Below are positions 17,131 to 25,789 of a stretch of DNA of 64,000 nt, one piece after another. This DNA comes from Candidatus Eisenbacteria bacterium (lineage in GTDB: Bacteria; Eisenbacteria; RBG-16-71-46). Below the pieces are notes generated by a model. That model saw only the letters and a program-made list of their open reading frames with translations, was not told the DNA's origin and searched no databases. The position numbers and the translations under genes were made by a program. Position 1 is the first letter of the stretch, and the number at the start of each line of letters is the position of its first letter. The stretch spans positions 62,001-126,000 of the forward strand of contig JADLBL010000021.1 in NCBI GenBank assembly GCA_020847735.1. The letters are read 5' to 3'.

Positions 17131-18836
17131 GCCCGCGACGCGGGAGCGCGCTCCGCGCGCGCGGAGCGGGCGCCGGCCGGCCCGCGCCCCTGGACGGCGT
17201 CGCGCTGTCGCTTTACCAGGGACTGTTCGCGGCCTGCGCCGAGGAGATGGGCGCGACGCTCATGCGCGCGGCGCAGTCCCCCAACATCACGGAGCGGCTC
17301 GATCACTCGTGCGCGCTGTTCGATGCTCGCGCGCGGTTGATCGCCCAGGCGGCGCACATTCCCGTCCACCTCGGCAGCATGCCGCGCGCCGTCGAGGCGG
17401 CGCGCGCTCTCGCGCCGTTCACGCGCGGCGACGTCGTGCTGCTCAACGACCCGTTCGCGGGCGGAACGCACCTGCCGGACCTGACGCTGGTTTCGCCGGT
17501 CTTCCTGGCCGGAGACCGTCGGCCGTCGTTCTTCGTCGCCAGCCGCGCGCACCATGCCGACGTCGGCGGCTCGGCGCCCGGCTCGTTGCCGCTCGCTCGA
17601 GAAGTGTTCGAGGAGGGGCTGCGCATTCCGCCGGTCTTCCTGCGCCGTGCCGGGCGGCCCGTGCGGGATGTCGAGGCGCTGGTGCTCGCGAACGTGCGCA
17701 CCGCCGCCGAGCGTCGCGCCGACCTCGCCGCGCAGCTCGGCGCGCAGGCGACGGGCGAAGCCCGGCTGGTCGGGCTCTCGCGGCGCGCGGGCGCGGAGGC
17801 GCTGCGCGCGGCGGCGGCCGCCCTGCTGGCGTCCACCGGCCGGCGCACCCGCGCGGCGCTCTCGCGCCTGCCGCGCGGGCGCTGGCGCTTCGCCGACGTC
17901 CTCGACGGCGACGGGCTCGGCTCGGGACCACTGCGCATCGCGGTCGCGCTGTCGCTCGACGGCCGCGCGGCCCGGCTCGACTTCACGGGCACGGCGCCGC
18001 AGGCGCGCGGACCGGTCAACGCCGTGCTCGCGGTGACCAGGGCGGCGGCGCTCTACGCGATCCGCTGCGCGCTGGGCGAGGATCTTCCGGTCAACGACGG
18101 GCTGCTGCGCTGCGTCGAGGTGCGCGCGAAGGAAGGCTCGCTCGTCCACGCCCGGCTGCCGGCGGCGGTCGGCGCCGGCAACGTCGAGACGAGCCAGCGC
18201 ATCGTGGACGTGGTGCTGGGCGCGCTCGCGAAGGCCCTGCCGGGCCGCATTCCCGCGGCGAGCAGCGGGACGATGAACAACCTGCTGATCGGCGGAACGG
18301 ACCCGCGCACCGGCGGGCCCTTCGCGTACTACGAGACGCTCGCCGGCGGGCACGGCGCGGGCCCGACGTGGGACGGCGCGAGCGCGCTGCAGGCGCACAT
18401 GACGAACACGCGCAACACGCCGATCGAGTCGCTCGAGCACGCCTATCCGCTGCGCGTCGCCTCGCTGCGCGTGCGCGCGGGCAGCGGCGGCGGGGGGCGA
18501 CGGCGCGGCGGGGACGGGATCGAGCGCGCGATCGAATTGCTCGCGGACGCGCGCGTCACGGTGATCGCCGAACGCCGCGACCGCGGACCGTGGGGACTCG
18601 CCGGCGGAACGGCCGGCCGGCCGGGCGCGGCCACCCTGCGGCGGCCCGGCCGCGCGGCCGAGCCGCTGCCGGCCAAGTTCACGATTGACGCCCCGAAACA
18701 CGCGGTGATAACCGTCACGAGCCCCGGTGGTGGTGGCTGGGGCCGGATCGCCGCGGACCGGCGTTCGCGGCGCCGCGGCGTGACGCGAAGCGAACGGAAG
18801 CGGGCCCGACCCAAGGAACGCCCGACACGGAGGTAG
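17127..18836 (+). CDS. hyuB: Hydantoinase/oxoprolinase subunit B
   Basis: 569 residues from ATG 17127, which overlaps the hyuA stop (ATGA). Family features include the N-terminal MGATLMRAAQSPNITERLDHSCALFD, HIPVHLGSMP, LNDPFAGGTHLPD, the SRAHHADVGG metal/active-site segment and AGNVETSQRIVD. The C-terminus ends with PGGGGWG followed by a basic tail (RSRRRGVTRSERKRARPKERP) longer than usual. It forms the catalytic complex with HyuA in the cytoplasm. The cytochrome-porin gene begins two bases after the stop, so these may share a transcript although the functions look unrelated. Confidence 0.88.
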   Translation: MSPRRGSALRARGAGAGRPAPLDGVALSLYQGLFAACAEEMGATLMRAAQSPNITERLDHSCALFDARARLIAQAAHIPVHLGSMPRAVEAARALAPFTRGDVVLLNDPFAGGTHLPDLTLVSPVFLAGDRRPSFFVASRAHHADVGGSAPGSLPLAREVFEEGLRIPPVFLRRAGRPVRDVEALVLANVRTAAERRADLAAQLGAQATGEARLVGLSRRAGAEALRAAAAALLASTGRRTRAALSRLPRGRWRFADVLDGDGLGSGPLRIAVALSLDGRAARLDFTGTAPQARGPVNAVLAVTRAAALYAIRCALGEDLPVNDGLLRCVEVRAKEGSLVHARLPAAVGAGNVETSQRIVDVVLGALAKALPGRIPAASSGTMNNLLIGGTDPRTGGPFAYYETLAGGHGAGPTWDGASALQAHMTNTRNTPIESLEHAYPLRVASLRVRAGSGGGGRRRGGDGIERAIELLADARVTVIAERRDRGPWGLAGGTAGRPGAATLRRPGRAAEPLPAKFTIDAPKHAVITVTSPGGGGWGRIAADRRSRRRGVTRSERKRARPKERPTRR

Positions 18837-18838
18837 CC

Positions 18839-20065
18839 ATGCTGCGCCTGCCGCGACTCGCACCGCTGCTCATCCTCGCCGCCGCGCTGTCCGGTCTGGC
18901 CTTTCTTCCGCGCACCGGCAAGTCCGTGCCGCTCTACGCGGCGCGCACCGGCCTGATGTGCCAGTCGTGCCACTTCGATCCCAACGGCGGCGGGCCGCGG
19001 AACGAGTTCGGCTTCGCCTACGCGAAGAACCGCCATTCGCTCGAGCCCGACACCACCGGCGAGTGGAAGGACCTCGCGCTGCGCAACCGGGTCGGCGACG
19101 ACTTCCCGCTCTACTTCGGGCTCAACCAGCGCTTCATGCTGCTCGCCAGCCGCCAGGACGAGCCGGTCGGCGATCCCATCGACCGGGTCGGTTTCTGGAA
19201 CATGCAGAACTCGATCTTCGTGACCTTCCAGCCGCACCCGCGGCTGACGCTCGTTTACAACCTCGAAGCCGTGGGGTCGAATGTCGAATCGCGCGACGCG
19301 TTCGCGTTGCTGGGGCTGGGGGCCGAGAGCTACCTGAAGGCGGGGCAATTCCGCAATCCCTTCGGGCTGCGGATGGGGGACCACACCGTCGCGACGCGCA
19401 ATTCGTTCCTCGACTACCAGACGCAGGGCCGCTTCCTGCCCTACGACCCGCGCCGCGTGGACCGCGGCATCGAGCTGGGGGGCACGCACGGGAACTACTT
19501 CGCCCGCGCTTCGTTCACCAACGGCACGAGCGCCAACACGCCCCCGCGCGACGATCAGCATCCCCAGACCGTGGCCGCCAAGCTGGGGTACAACCGGGCC
19601 GGCTACCAGGGAGGCGTGTCGGTTTACGACTCATGGGCCCGCAGTTCGTTCGATGCCTCGCGCAGCAATCGCGCGAGCCGCTGGGGCTGCTACGCGCTCG
19701 CGCACCACGGCCCGGTCGCGCTGCTCGGCGAGATCGCGGCCGGGACCGACCAGGCGTGGGCCGCGGGTGCGGTGAGCCGCACGAACAGCCTCGCGGGCTT
19801 CATCGAGGCCGACTGGGCGCCGCATCGCGCCTACAACCTGCGCGTGCGCTACGACCGGCTGGAGCTGGACCGGTCGAGCGACGAGGCCGTGGACGCGCTC
19901 AACAGCTGGAACCGTTACGCGCTCGAGGGCGAGTGGGTGCCGGTGCCCTTCGCCGAGCTGCGCTGGACCCTGCGCGTGATCGACCCGATCGCCGAAAGCG
20001 ATCCGTTCGGCACCGAGCTGAAGAGCGAAAAGCAGGCGTACCTGCAACTGCACCTGTCGTACTGA
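18839..20065 (+). CDS. Monoheme cytochrome c fused to an outer-membrane beta-barrel (Cyc2-like architecture)
   Basis: 408 residues. A signal peptide (about 1-30) is followed at once by one heme site, CQSCH (residues 41-45), in VPLYAARTGLMCQSCHFDPN. After about 30 more residues the chain becomes an alternating aromatic-ended beta-strand barrel (LTLVYNLEAVGSN, RDAFALLGLGAESYLKAGQF, YNLRVRYDRLELD) ending in LHLSY, a typical terminal aromatic porin signature. One N-terminal heme plus porin is the layout of Cyc2 iron oxidases and related porin-cytochromes, which move electrons across the outer membrane. The heme-proximal consensus differs from classical Cyc2 and the barrel is shorter, so the electron donor is uncertain. 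Confidence 0.75.
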   Translation: MLRLPRLAPLLILAAALSGLAFLPRTGKSVPLYAARTGLMCQSCHFDPNGGGPRNEFGFAYAKNRHSLEPDTTGEWKDLALRNRVGDDFPLYFGLNQRFMLLASRQDEPVGDPIDRVGFWNMQNSIFVTFQPHPRLTLVYNLEAVGSNVESRDAFALLGLGAESYLKAGQFRNPFGLRMGDHTVATRNSFLDYQTQGRFLPYDPRRVDRGIELGGTHGNYFARASFTNGTSANTPPRDDQHPQTVAAKLGYNRAGYQGGVSVYDSWARSSFDASRSNRASRWGCYALAHHGPVALLGEIAAGTDQAWAAGAVSRTNSLAGFIEADWAPHRAYNLRVRYDRLELDRSSDEAVDALNSWNRYALEGEWVPVPFAELRWTLRVIDPIAESDPFGTELKSEKQAYLQLHLSY

Positions 20066-20127
20066 ACCGTTCGCGGCCCGGGATCCTTCCGCGTCCCGCG
20101 CGTCGGGCCGCCACCCGTTTGCGAGCC

Positions 20128-20499
20128 TCAGGCGCGCGGGCGCCGGCGCTCGCCGGGCGGCTGACCTCCCTCGGACTCCCAGCGCTCCATGGCGGTCCGG
20201 TCGAGGGCGGACGCGGCCGGCTCCAGATACTCGCGGTGCTTGCGCAGGTACGCCTGCACGAACGGACAGACCGCCTCGATGACCAGTCCCTCGGCCCTGG
20301 CGTGCTCCAGCCCCGCGTGCGCGAGTTGCTGCGCCATGCCCCTGCCGCGGAGGACTTCGGGCACGTAGGTGTGCAGGAACTCGATCCTGCCGGGCGCGAG
20401 CCGGTACTCGAGCACGGCGGCCTCCGCGCCGCTGCCGGCGCGGAATCTCTGTCCGGCGACGTCGTGGGTCACCGTGATTTCTTCCCGCTGCGCATGCAT
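20128..20499 (-). CDS. GNAT-family N-acetyltransferase (YidJ-like)
   Basis: 123 residues. The acetyl-CoA binding motif LRGRGMAQQL is preceded by IEFLHTYVPE, and the C-terminal CPFVQAYLRKHREYLE block is characteristic of the short GCN5-related acetyltransferases related to YidJ (PF14542). Probably cytoplasmic; substrate unknown. It converges on the cytochrome-porin gene. A Pro/Arg-rich tail follows the domain. Confidence 0.8.
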   Translation of the reverse strand: MHAQREEITVTHDVAGQRFRAGSGAEAAVLEYRLAPGRIEFLHTYVPEVLRGRGMAQQLAHAGLEHARAEGLVIEAVCPFVQAYLRKHREYLEPAASALDRTAMERWESEGGQPPGERRRPRA

Positions 20500-20705
20500 G
20501 AGCGACTCGTGCTCCGGGAAGCTTCGTGGCGCTTCGCTTCATCCGGAGATTCGAGGACGCGGCCGGAGCGGCCTTCGACGCGCGCGACTCTATCACCACC
20601 GCGTCCCGGCGGGTCCCGGCGTTCCCCGACCGGCTCACGCCGGCCGCACGGCCGAGCTCCGGCGCCCGCGCGCTTGCATCGGCGTGCCCTGTCGGAGGCG
20701 CGGGG

Positions 20706-22136
20706 TCAGGCCGGGCGGCGCAGCTCCGCGAGCCGCGCCGCGACGACGCGGCGGGTGAGGGGGGTGCAGTCGCAGGCCGACAGACGGACGGCCGCCTCGG
20801 GCACGTGCGCGAGGAACGCGTCGTTCTGCAGCCCGACGAGGATCGTCGGCCGCGCGGCGCAGCGGCCGCGCAACGCCGACAGCGCCTCGCCCGCGAGGGG
20901 CACGCGCTGCGCGATCGCGATCACCTGCGCGGCGGGAGCCGCTCCTCCGACCGGCACGCCCGCCGCCGCGATCTCGGAGGCGAGCGTCGGGCCGTGCTTG
21001 AACCCGGGCTCCTCCACGCTCCATGAGCCGGCGAACGCGGCGGCGGGCAGCGCGCCCTCGAGCCGCAGCCCGCGCGCGACGATGCCCGCGAGGCGCGCCT
21101 CCCAGCCGGCGGGGGTGAGCGACTCGAACGGCGTCGCGAGCTCGGCGTCCGAGGGCGCGGGCCGGCCCGCGTCGAACGCCGCGAGCCGCGGGCGCGAGGC
21201 GTCGAACCGCGCGCGCCCGATGCGTCCCTCCACGAGCGCGTCGGCCAGCTCGAGCCGCGCGCGGCGCACGCCCTCGCTCCAGTTCGCGTACAGCAGCAGG
21301 TCGCAGCCGGCCGCGAGCGCGAGCGCGCCGGCCTCGGCCGGCGTCCGGCCCGCCGCCGCTCCCTGCATCTCGAGCGCGTCGGTCACGCACACGCCCGCGA
21401 AGCCGAGCCGCTCGCGCAGCAGCGTCGAGGCGATCGCGGCCGAAAAGGTGCCCGGTTGATCGGCGTCGAGCGCCGGATAGACCACGTGCGCCGTCATCAC
21501 CGAATCGGCGGCTGCGAGGTGCGCGCGGAAGGTCGCGAGCTCGCGCGCTTCGAGCGTCGCGAGGTCGGCCCCGCACACGGGCAGCGCCAGGTGCGAGTCG
21601 GTGCGCGTGTCGCCGTGCCCGGGAAAGTGCTTGAGGCAGCTCGCGACGCCGGCGGCGCGGAGCCCCGCGAGCACCTCGGCGATCGCCCCTCCGGCCGAGG
21701 CCGGCGTCGTGCCCCAGGCGCGCGGCCCGATCACGGGGTTGTCCGGCTCGCTGTGGACGTCGGCGACCGGAGCGTAGTTCCAGTCGAACCCCAGCGCGCG
21801 CAGCCGTCGCCCCGTGACCTCCGTGAGCCAGGCGATGTCTCCGGGCGCGGCGCCGCGCGCGAGCAGCGCCGCGTTGGGTGGCACGACGAGGTGGCCGGCG
21901 AGCTGCGAGACCCAGCCGCCCTCCTCGTCGAGCGCGACGAAGATGCGCCTCGAACCGGCCAGCGCGCGCAGGCGGCGGGTCAGTGCGCGGAGCCCGTCGA
22001 GGTCCGCGAAATCGCGCGCGAAGACGATCACGCCGGCGGGTGGATAGGCCGAAAAATCCCGCTCCCACGCGGGCGTGAGGCCTCCGGGCGGCAGGCCGAG
22101 GACGGTGCGACGGGCGATGGCGCGCTGGGCATCCAT
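20706..22136 (-). CDS. nagZ: Beta-N-acetylhexosaminidase, glycoside hydrolase family 3 (NagZ-like)
   Basis: 476 residues from ATG at 22136; an upstream in-frame extension to 22277 is Arg-rich and not conserved-looking. The GH3 catalytic TIM barrel is clear: FVALDEEGGWVSQL, the loop KHFPGHGDTRTDSHLALPV carrying the acid/base His and Asp, and VCVTDALEMQGA with the nucleophile Asp. The family removes N-acetylglucosamine from muropeptides during wall recycling. The protein is longer than the roughly 340-residue E. coli NagZ and has a C-terminal GH3 alpha/beta domain, as in other phyla. No signal peptide, so it is cytoplasmic. Upstream, the 208-base gap holds the divergent promoter at 22286. Confidence 0.85.
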   Translation of the reverse strand: MDAQRAIARRTVLGLPPGGLTPAWERDFSAYPPAGVIVFARDFADLDGLRALTRRLRALAGSRRIFVALDEEGGWVSQLAGHLVVPPNAALLARGAAPGDIAWLTEVTGRRLRALGFDWNYAPVADVHSEPDNPVIGPRAWGTTPASAGGAIAEVLAGLRAAGVASCLKHFPGHGDTRTDSHLALPVCGADLATLEARELATFRAHLAAADSVMTAHVVYPALDADQPGTFSAAIASTLLRERLGFAGVCVTDALEMQGAAAGRTPAEAGALALAAGCDLLLYANWSEGVRRARLELADALVEGRIGRARFDASRPRLAAFDAGRPAPSDAELATPFESLTPAGWEARLAGIVARGLRLEGALPAAAFAGSWSVEEPGFKHGPTLASEIAAAGVPVGGAAPAAQVIAIAQRVPLAGEALSALRGRCAARPTILVGLQNDAFLAHVPEAAVRLSACDCTPLTRRVVAARLAELRRPA

Positions 22137-22285
22137 GGGGGCGCGCAGCGTGCGTGAGCCCCGCGGACGTGTCAACGACGGGACACCCGCCGTGTCGGTA
22201 CGCTGCGCCTGCCCGTCCTCGCGCGCGGGCACGCCGCGCGGCCCCCGTCCGTCGGTGGTTCGGCGGCGGTCGTGCAAATCGCTCG

Positions 22286-22314
22286 TTGGGCCGCGCCCTC
22301 CGGCGGTCTACACT
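22286..22314 (+). promoter_or_regulatory. Predicted promoter of the secreted protein/aminotransferase unit
   Basis: TTGGGC (22286-22291), 17 bases, TACACT (22309-22314); about 30 bases before ATG 22345, between divergently transcribed genes. Confidence 0.4.
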
Positions 22315-22344
22315 CCATGCGAACCTTCCCCGGCCCATGACCTC

Positions 22345-22968
22345 ATGGAGGTCCCGCTGACCCCGAACCCATCGTTCCGCGCCGTCCTTCTCGCGCTCGC
22401 GCTGGCCGCGCTGCCCGTGGCCGCGGCCGCCGCCGCCCCGGCGGGCAGGAGCGGCCCCTCGGCGGCCGCGCCGTCCGGCGAGTTCACGATCCTCTACGGC
22501 GACGACCATGCCTTCGGCATCACGCCGCCGGCGGGCTGGAGCGTGGACGACACCTCCGGCCTCGGCTCGCGCATCCGCGTCGTGCTCTACCCGCGGGGTC
22601 AGAAGTGGAACAGCGCGCCGACGGTGATGTACGTGAATCCGCTCCATCAGAAGGTGGAGGCGCGCCGCACGCTGCGGCAGATGATCGAGCACGACGTCGC
22701 CGAGTTCATGAAGCAGGCGCCCCGGGGCCGCGTCACCGCCGGCCGGCCGCTGCGCACCGGCAAGGCGCAGGTGGCCGAAGTGCGTTACTTCGCGCCCGCG
22801 GGCGAGCAGCCGCTCGAAGCGGTCGCCTACGTCCCCGAGCAGGACCTGGTGATGCTGCTGGTGCTGCAGTCGCGCGACGCCGCCGGCTTCAAGAGCGCCC
22901 TGCCGGCCTTCGAGTCGCTCGTCGCGAGCTACCAGTTCGTGGCGGGCGGCATCCAGACGCCGCGATGA
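22345..22968 (+). CDS. Secreted hypothetical protein
   Basis: 207 residues. An N-terminal hydrophobic signal (FRAVLLALALAALPVAAAAA) is followed by a compact alpha/beta region (HAFGITPPAGWSVDDTSG; VEARRTLRQMIEHDVAEFMK; VAEVRYFAPAGEQPLEAVAYV). The 'F.i..P.GW.vd' opening and 'ea.ayvpe' strand resemble small PsbP/DcrB-like secreted domains, but I would not assign a function. The stop overlaps the start of the aminotransferase gene (ATGA). ATG 22345 lies before a GGAGG that may belong to a downstream alternative start (CTG 22357). Confidence 0.65.
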   Translation: MEVPLTPNPSFRAVLLALALAALPVAAAAAAPAGRSGPSAAAPSGEFTILYGDDHAFGITPPAGWSVDDTSGLGSRIRVVLYPRGQKWNSAPTVMYVNPLHQKVEARRTLRQMIEHDVAEFMKQAPRGRVTAGRPLRTGKAQVAEVRYFAPAGEQPLEAVAYVPEQDLVMLLVLQSRDAAGFKSALPAFESLVASYQFVAGGIQTPR

Positions 22969-24149
22969 ACGGGCCGCGCGTCTCGCGCCGCAGCCTGCGG
23001 TTCACCGAGAGCGTCATTCGCGAGATGACGCGGCTCGCCAACGCGCACGGCGCGGTCAACCTGTCGCAGGGCTTTCCGGACTTTCCCGCCCCCGAGCCGC
23101 TCAAGCAGGAGGCGACCCGCGCGGTGCTGGCGGACGTCAATCAGTACGCCATCACCTGGGGGGCGAAGCGCCTGCGCGACGCCCTGGTCGCCAAGCACCA
23201 GCGATTCTCCGGCCTGTCGTTCGACCCCGAGCGCGAGGTGACGGTCTGCTGCGGCGCGACCGAATGCATGGCGTCCACCCTGCTCGCGCTCGTGGATCCG
23301 GGCGACGAGGTGATCGTGTTCGAGCCCTACTACGAGAACTACGGGCCCGACGCGATCCTCTCGGGCGCGACGCCGCGCTTCGTACGCCTGCGCGAGCCCG
23401 ACTGGGCGTTCGACCCGGCGGAGCTTTCGGCCGCGTTCAACGACCGCACGCGGGCCATCGTCGTGAACACGCCGAACAATCCGACGGGCAAGGTGTTCTC
23501 CCTCGCCGAGCTCGAAACGATCGCGGCCCTGTGCCGCAAGTGGAACGTGATCGCCGTCACCGACGAAATCTACGAGCACATCGTCTACGAGGGCGAGCAC
23601 CGCTCGCTGGCGGCCCTCGACGGCATGCGCGAGCGCACCGTGACGATCTCGGGGTTGTCCAAGACCTGGAGCGTCACCGGCTGGCGCATCGGCTGGTGCC
23701 TCGCTCCGCCGGCGCTCAGCGACGCCGTGCGCAAGGTGCACGACTTCCTGACCGTCGGCGCGCCCGCCCCGCTGCAGGAGGCGGCGGCCGTGGCGCTGTC
23801 AATGCCCGACGAGTACTTCGCCTCGCTCGCCCGGGGCTACCGCGAGAAGCGCGACTTCCTCGTGCCGGCGCTGGCCGCCGCGGGCTTCGGCGTGTTCGAG
23901 CCGGGCGGCGCCTACTACTGCATGACCGACATCTCGGACTTCGGTTTCGACGACGACGTGACGTTCGCGCGATTCCTCGTGACGGACGTGGGCGTGGCCG
24001 CCGTGCCGGGCTCGAGCTTCTACTCCGATCCGGCGTCCGGCCGGCAGCGTCTGCGCTTCCATTTCGCCCGGAAACGCGAGACGCTGGCCGCGGCCGTCGA
24101 ACGGCTGCAGTCCCTCAAGGCCCGCGCCGCGGCGGGCCGGATCCGCTGA
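22965..24149 (+). CDS. Class I/II PLP aminotransferase (kynurenine/glutamine transaminase K or methionine aminotransferase type)
   Basis: 394 residues, full length. Fold-type I markers are VNLSQGFPDFPAPEPLKQ, the NTPNNPTGKVF substrate/cofactor loop, TDEIYEHIVYEG, PLP Lys233 in SGLSKTWSVTGWRIGW, and the carboxylate Arg in LRFHFARK. The SQGFPDFPAP opening is typical of the YbdL / kynurenine-oxoglutarate transaminase branch, which uses methionine, glutamine, aromatic amino acids or kynurenine. Cytoplasmic. It overlaps the upstream secreted protein by 4 bases, and the S41 protease gene starts 20 bases after its stop, so the three may share a transcript. Confidence 0.88.
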   Translation: MNGPRVSRRSLRFTESVIREMTRLANAHGAVNLSQGFPDFPAPEPLKQEATRAVLADVNQYAITWGAKRLRDALVAKHQRFSGLSFDPEREVTVCCGATECMASTLLALVDPGDEVIVFEPYYENYGPDAILSGATPRFVRLREPDWAFDPAELSAAFNDRTRAIVVNTPNNPTGKVFSLAELETIAALCRKWNVIAVTDEIYEHIVYEGEHRSLAALDGMRERTVTISGLSKTWSVTGWRIGWCLAPPALSDAVRKVHDFLTVGAPAPLQEAAAVALSMPDEYFASLARGYREKRDFLVPALAAAGFGVFEPGGAYYCMTDISDFGFDDDVTFARFLVTDVGVAAVPGSSFYSDPASGRQRLRFHFARKRETLAAAVERLQSLKARAAAGRIR

Positions 24150-24169
24150 CCCGGGGAGTTCCGATCACC

Positions 24170-25789
24170 ATGCCGAAGAATCGCTCGAACCTCGGGCCGC
24201 TGGCCGTCGCGATGGCGCTCTCGCTCCTGCTCGGCTTCGGCCTCGCCCGCGCCCTGCGGGCGACCGACGACCTGCGGAGCAACCTGGACCTGTTCGGCAG
24301 CGTGCTCTACATGGTGCAGAACAACTACGTGGACGTGCCCGACAACGAGAAGCTCATCATGGGCGCGATCAACGGCATGCTGCGGACGCTCGATCCGCAC
24401 ACGCAGTTCCTGCCCGAGAAGCGCGCCCAGCAGATGGACGAGACGTTCCACGGCGAGTACTCGGGGATCGGCGTCCAGTTCGACATCATGGACAACAAGA
24501 TCGTCGTGATCTCGCCCATCGAGGGCACGCCGGCCTTCCGCCTCGGCATCCGCGCGGGCGACAAGATCTTCGAAATCGACGGGCAGCCGCTCAAGAAGGG
24601 CCTCACGAACGACGACGTGTTCAAGGCGCTGCGCGGACCGAACGGCAGCACCGTGCAGGTCACGATCGAGCGCGAGGACGAGACCGAGCCGCTGCACTTC
24701 ACGATCGAGCGCGCCAAGATCCCGATCGAGAGCGTGCCGTACGCGTTCATGATCCGCCCCGGCGTCGGTTACGTGCGCATCGTGCGATTCGCGCAGACGA
24801 CCGGCGACGAACTCGAGAAGGCGCTCGACCAACTCGAGGCGCAGGGCATGAAGAGCCTGCTGATCGACCTGCGCTCGAACTCCGGCGGCCTGCTGTCACA
24901 GGCGGTGGACGTGCTCGACCAGCTCATCCCGGCCGAGAAGCGGCTGGTCTACACGCGCGGCCGCATTCCTTCGGCCAACGCCGACTACTACTCGACGACC
25001 CGCCCGGGCAAGTGGACGCAGGGCCCGCTCATCGTGCTCGTCGAGCACGGCAGCGCCTCGGCCAGTGAGATCGTGTCCGGCGCGGTGCAGGACCTCGACC
25101 GAGGCCTCGTCGTCGGCATCAACACGTTCGGCAAGGGGCTCGTGCAGAACCAGATGAACATGTCGCAGGGCAAGCTGCTGCTGACCATCGCCCGCTACTA
25201 CACGCCGAGCGGCCGCGGCATCCAGCGCGATTACGGCAAGTTCGGCGACCAGTCCGAGTACCAGATGGACGCGTTCAAGGAGGACGTGCCGTCGGATTCG
25301 GCTCTGCACGCGCGGCCGAAGTTCAAGACGGCCGCCGGCCGCGTCGTGTACGGCGGCGGCGGCATCTACCCCGACGTCGTCATCAAGGACCCGCCCAACC
25401 TGACGCGCCCGGAGGTCGAGTTCATCACCAAGCGCGTCGGCTTCGAGTTCGCCACCCATTACTGGCTGCCCCGGCATTCGGCCGAGAAGCTGACGCCGGC
25501 CTCGTTCGACCCGCGCTTCACGTTGAACGACGCCGAGTGGAAGGACCTGCACGGCGTGCTCGACCAGAAGAAGGTGGCGATGAACGACTCGACGTGGACC
25601 GCCGAGAAGGGCTTCATGCTGCGCCAGGTCCGCGCCGAGCTCGCCAGCGCGCAGTTCGGTTCGCTCGAACGCTACAAGATCGCGATCGAGGACGATTCGC
25701 AGCTGAACGCGGCGCTCGACCTCTTCCCCCGCGCGCAGAAGCTGATGGCCGAGGCCGCGCAGGTGCAGAAGAAGTCCCCGGCGCGTTGA
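24170..25789 (+). CDS. C-terminal processing protease, S41 family, with PDZ domain
   Basis: 539 residues from ATG 24170 (GGGGAG upstream). A hydrophobic signal or anchor spans residues 10-27. A PDZ domain lies at about 90-180 (GEYSGIGVQFDI, VVISPIEGTPAFRLGIRAGDKI). The S41 domain follows, with SNSGGLLSQAVDV, the GSASASE motif (294-300, nucleophile probably Ser297) and general-base Lys322 in NTFGKGLVQ; the 25-residue Ser-Lys spacing matches the family. These periplasmic proteases trim C-termini of envelope proteins. About 150 extra residues after the catalytic domain are Lys/Glu-rich helices. A long hairpin lies 20 bases after the stop. Confidence 0.92.
   Translation: MPKNRSNLGPLAVAMALSLLLGFGLARALRATDDLRSNLDLFGSVLYMVQNNYVDVPDNEKLIMGAINGMLRTLDPHTQFLPEKRAQQMDETFHGEYSGIGVQFDIMDNKIVVISPIEGTPAFRLGIRAGDKIFEIDGQPLKKGLTNDDVFKALRGPNGSTVQVTIEREDETEPLHFTIERAKIPIESVPYAFMIRPGVGYVRIVRFAQTTGDELEKALDQLEAQGMKSLLIDLRSNSGGLLSQAVDVLDQLIPAEKRLVYTRGRIPSANADYYSTTRPGKWTQGPLIVLVEHGSASASEIVSGAVQDLDRGLVVGINTFGKGLVQNQMNMSQGKLLLTIARYYTPSGRGIQRDYGKFGDQSEYQMDAFKEDVPSDSALHARPKFKTAAGRVVYGGGGIYPDVVIKDPPNLTRPEVEFITKRVGFEFATHYWLPRHSAEKLTPASFDPRFTLNDAEWKDLHGVLDQKKVAMNDSTWTAEKGFMLRQVRAELASAQFGSLERYKIAIEDDSQLNAALDLFPRAQKLMAEAAQVQKKSPAR

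Noticed and set aside
14896-18863. Long minus-strand frames across the hydantoinase genes
   Set aside because: Shadows of hyuA/hyuB caused by GC-rich third codon positions; the plus-strand products carry the family motifs.
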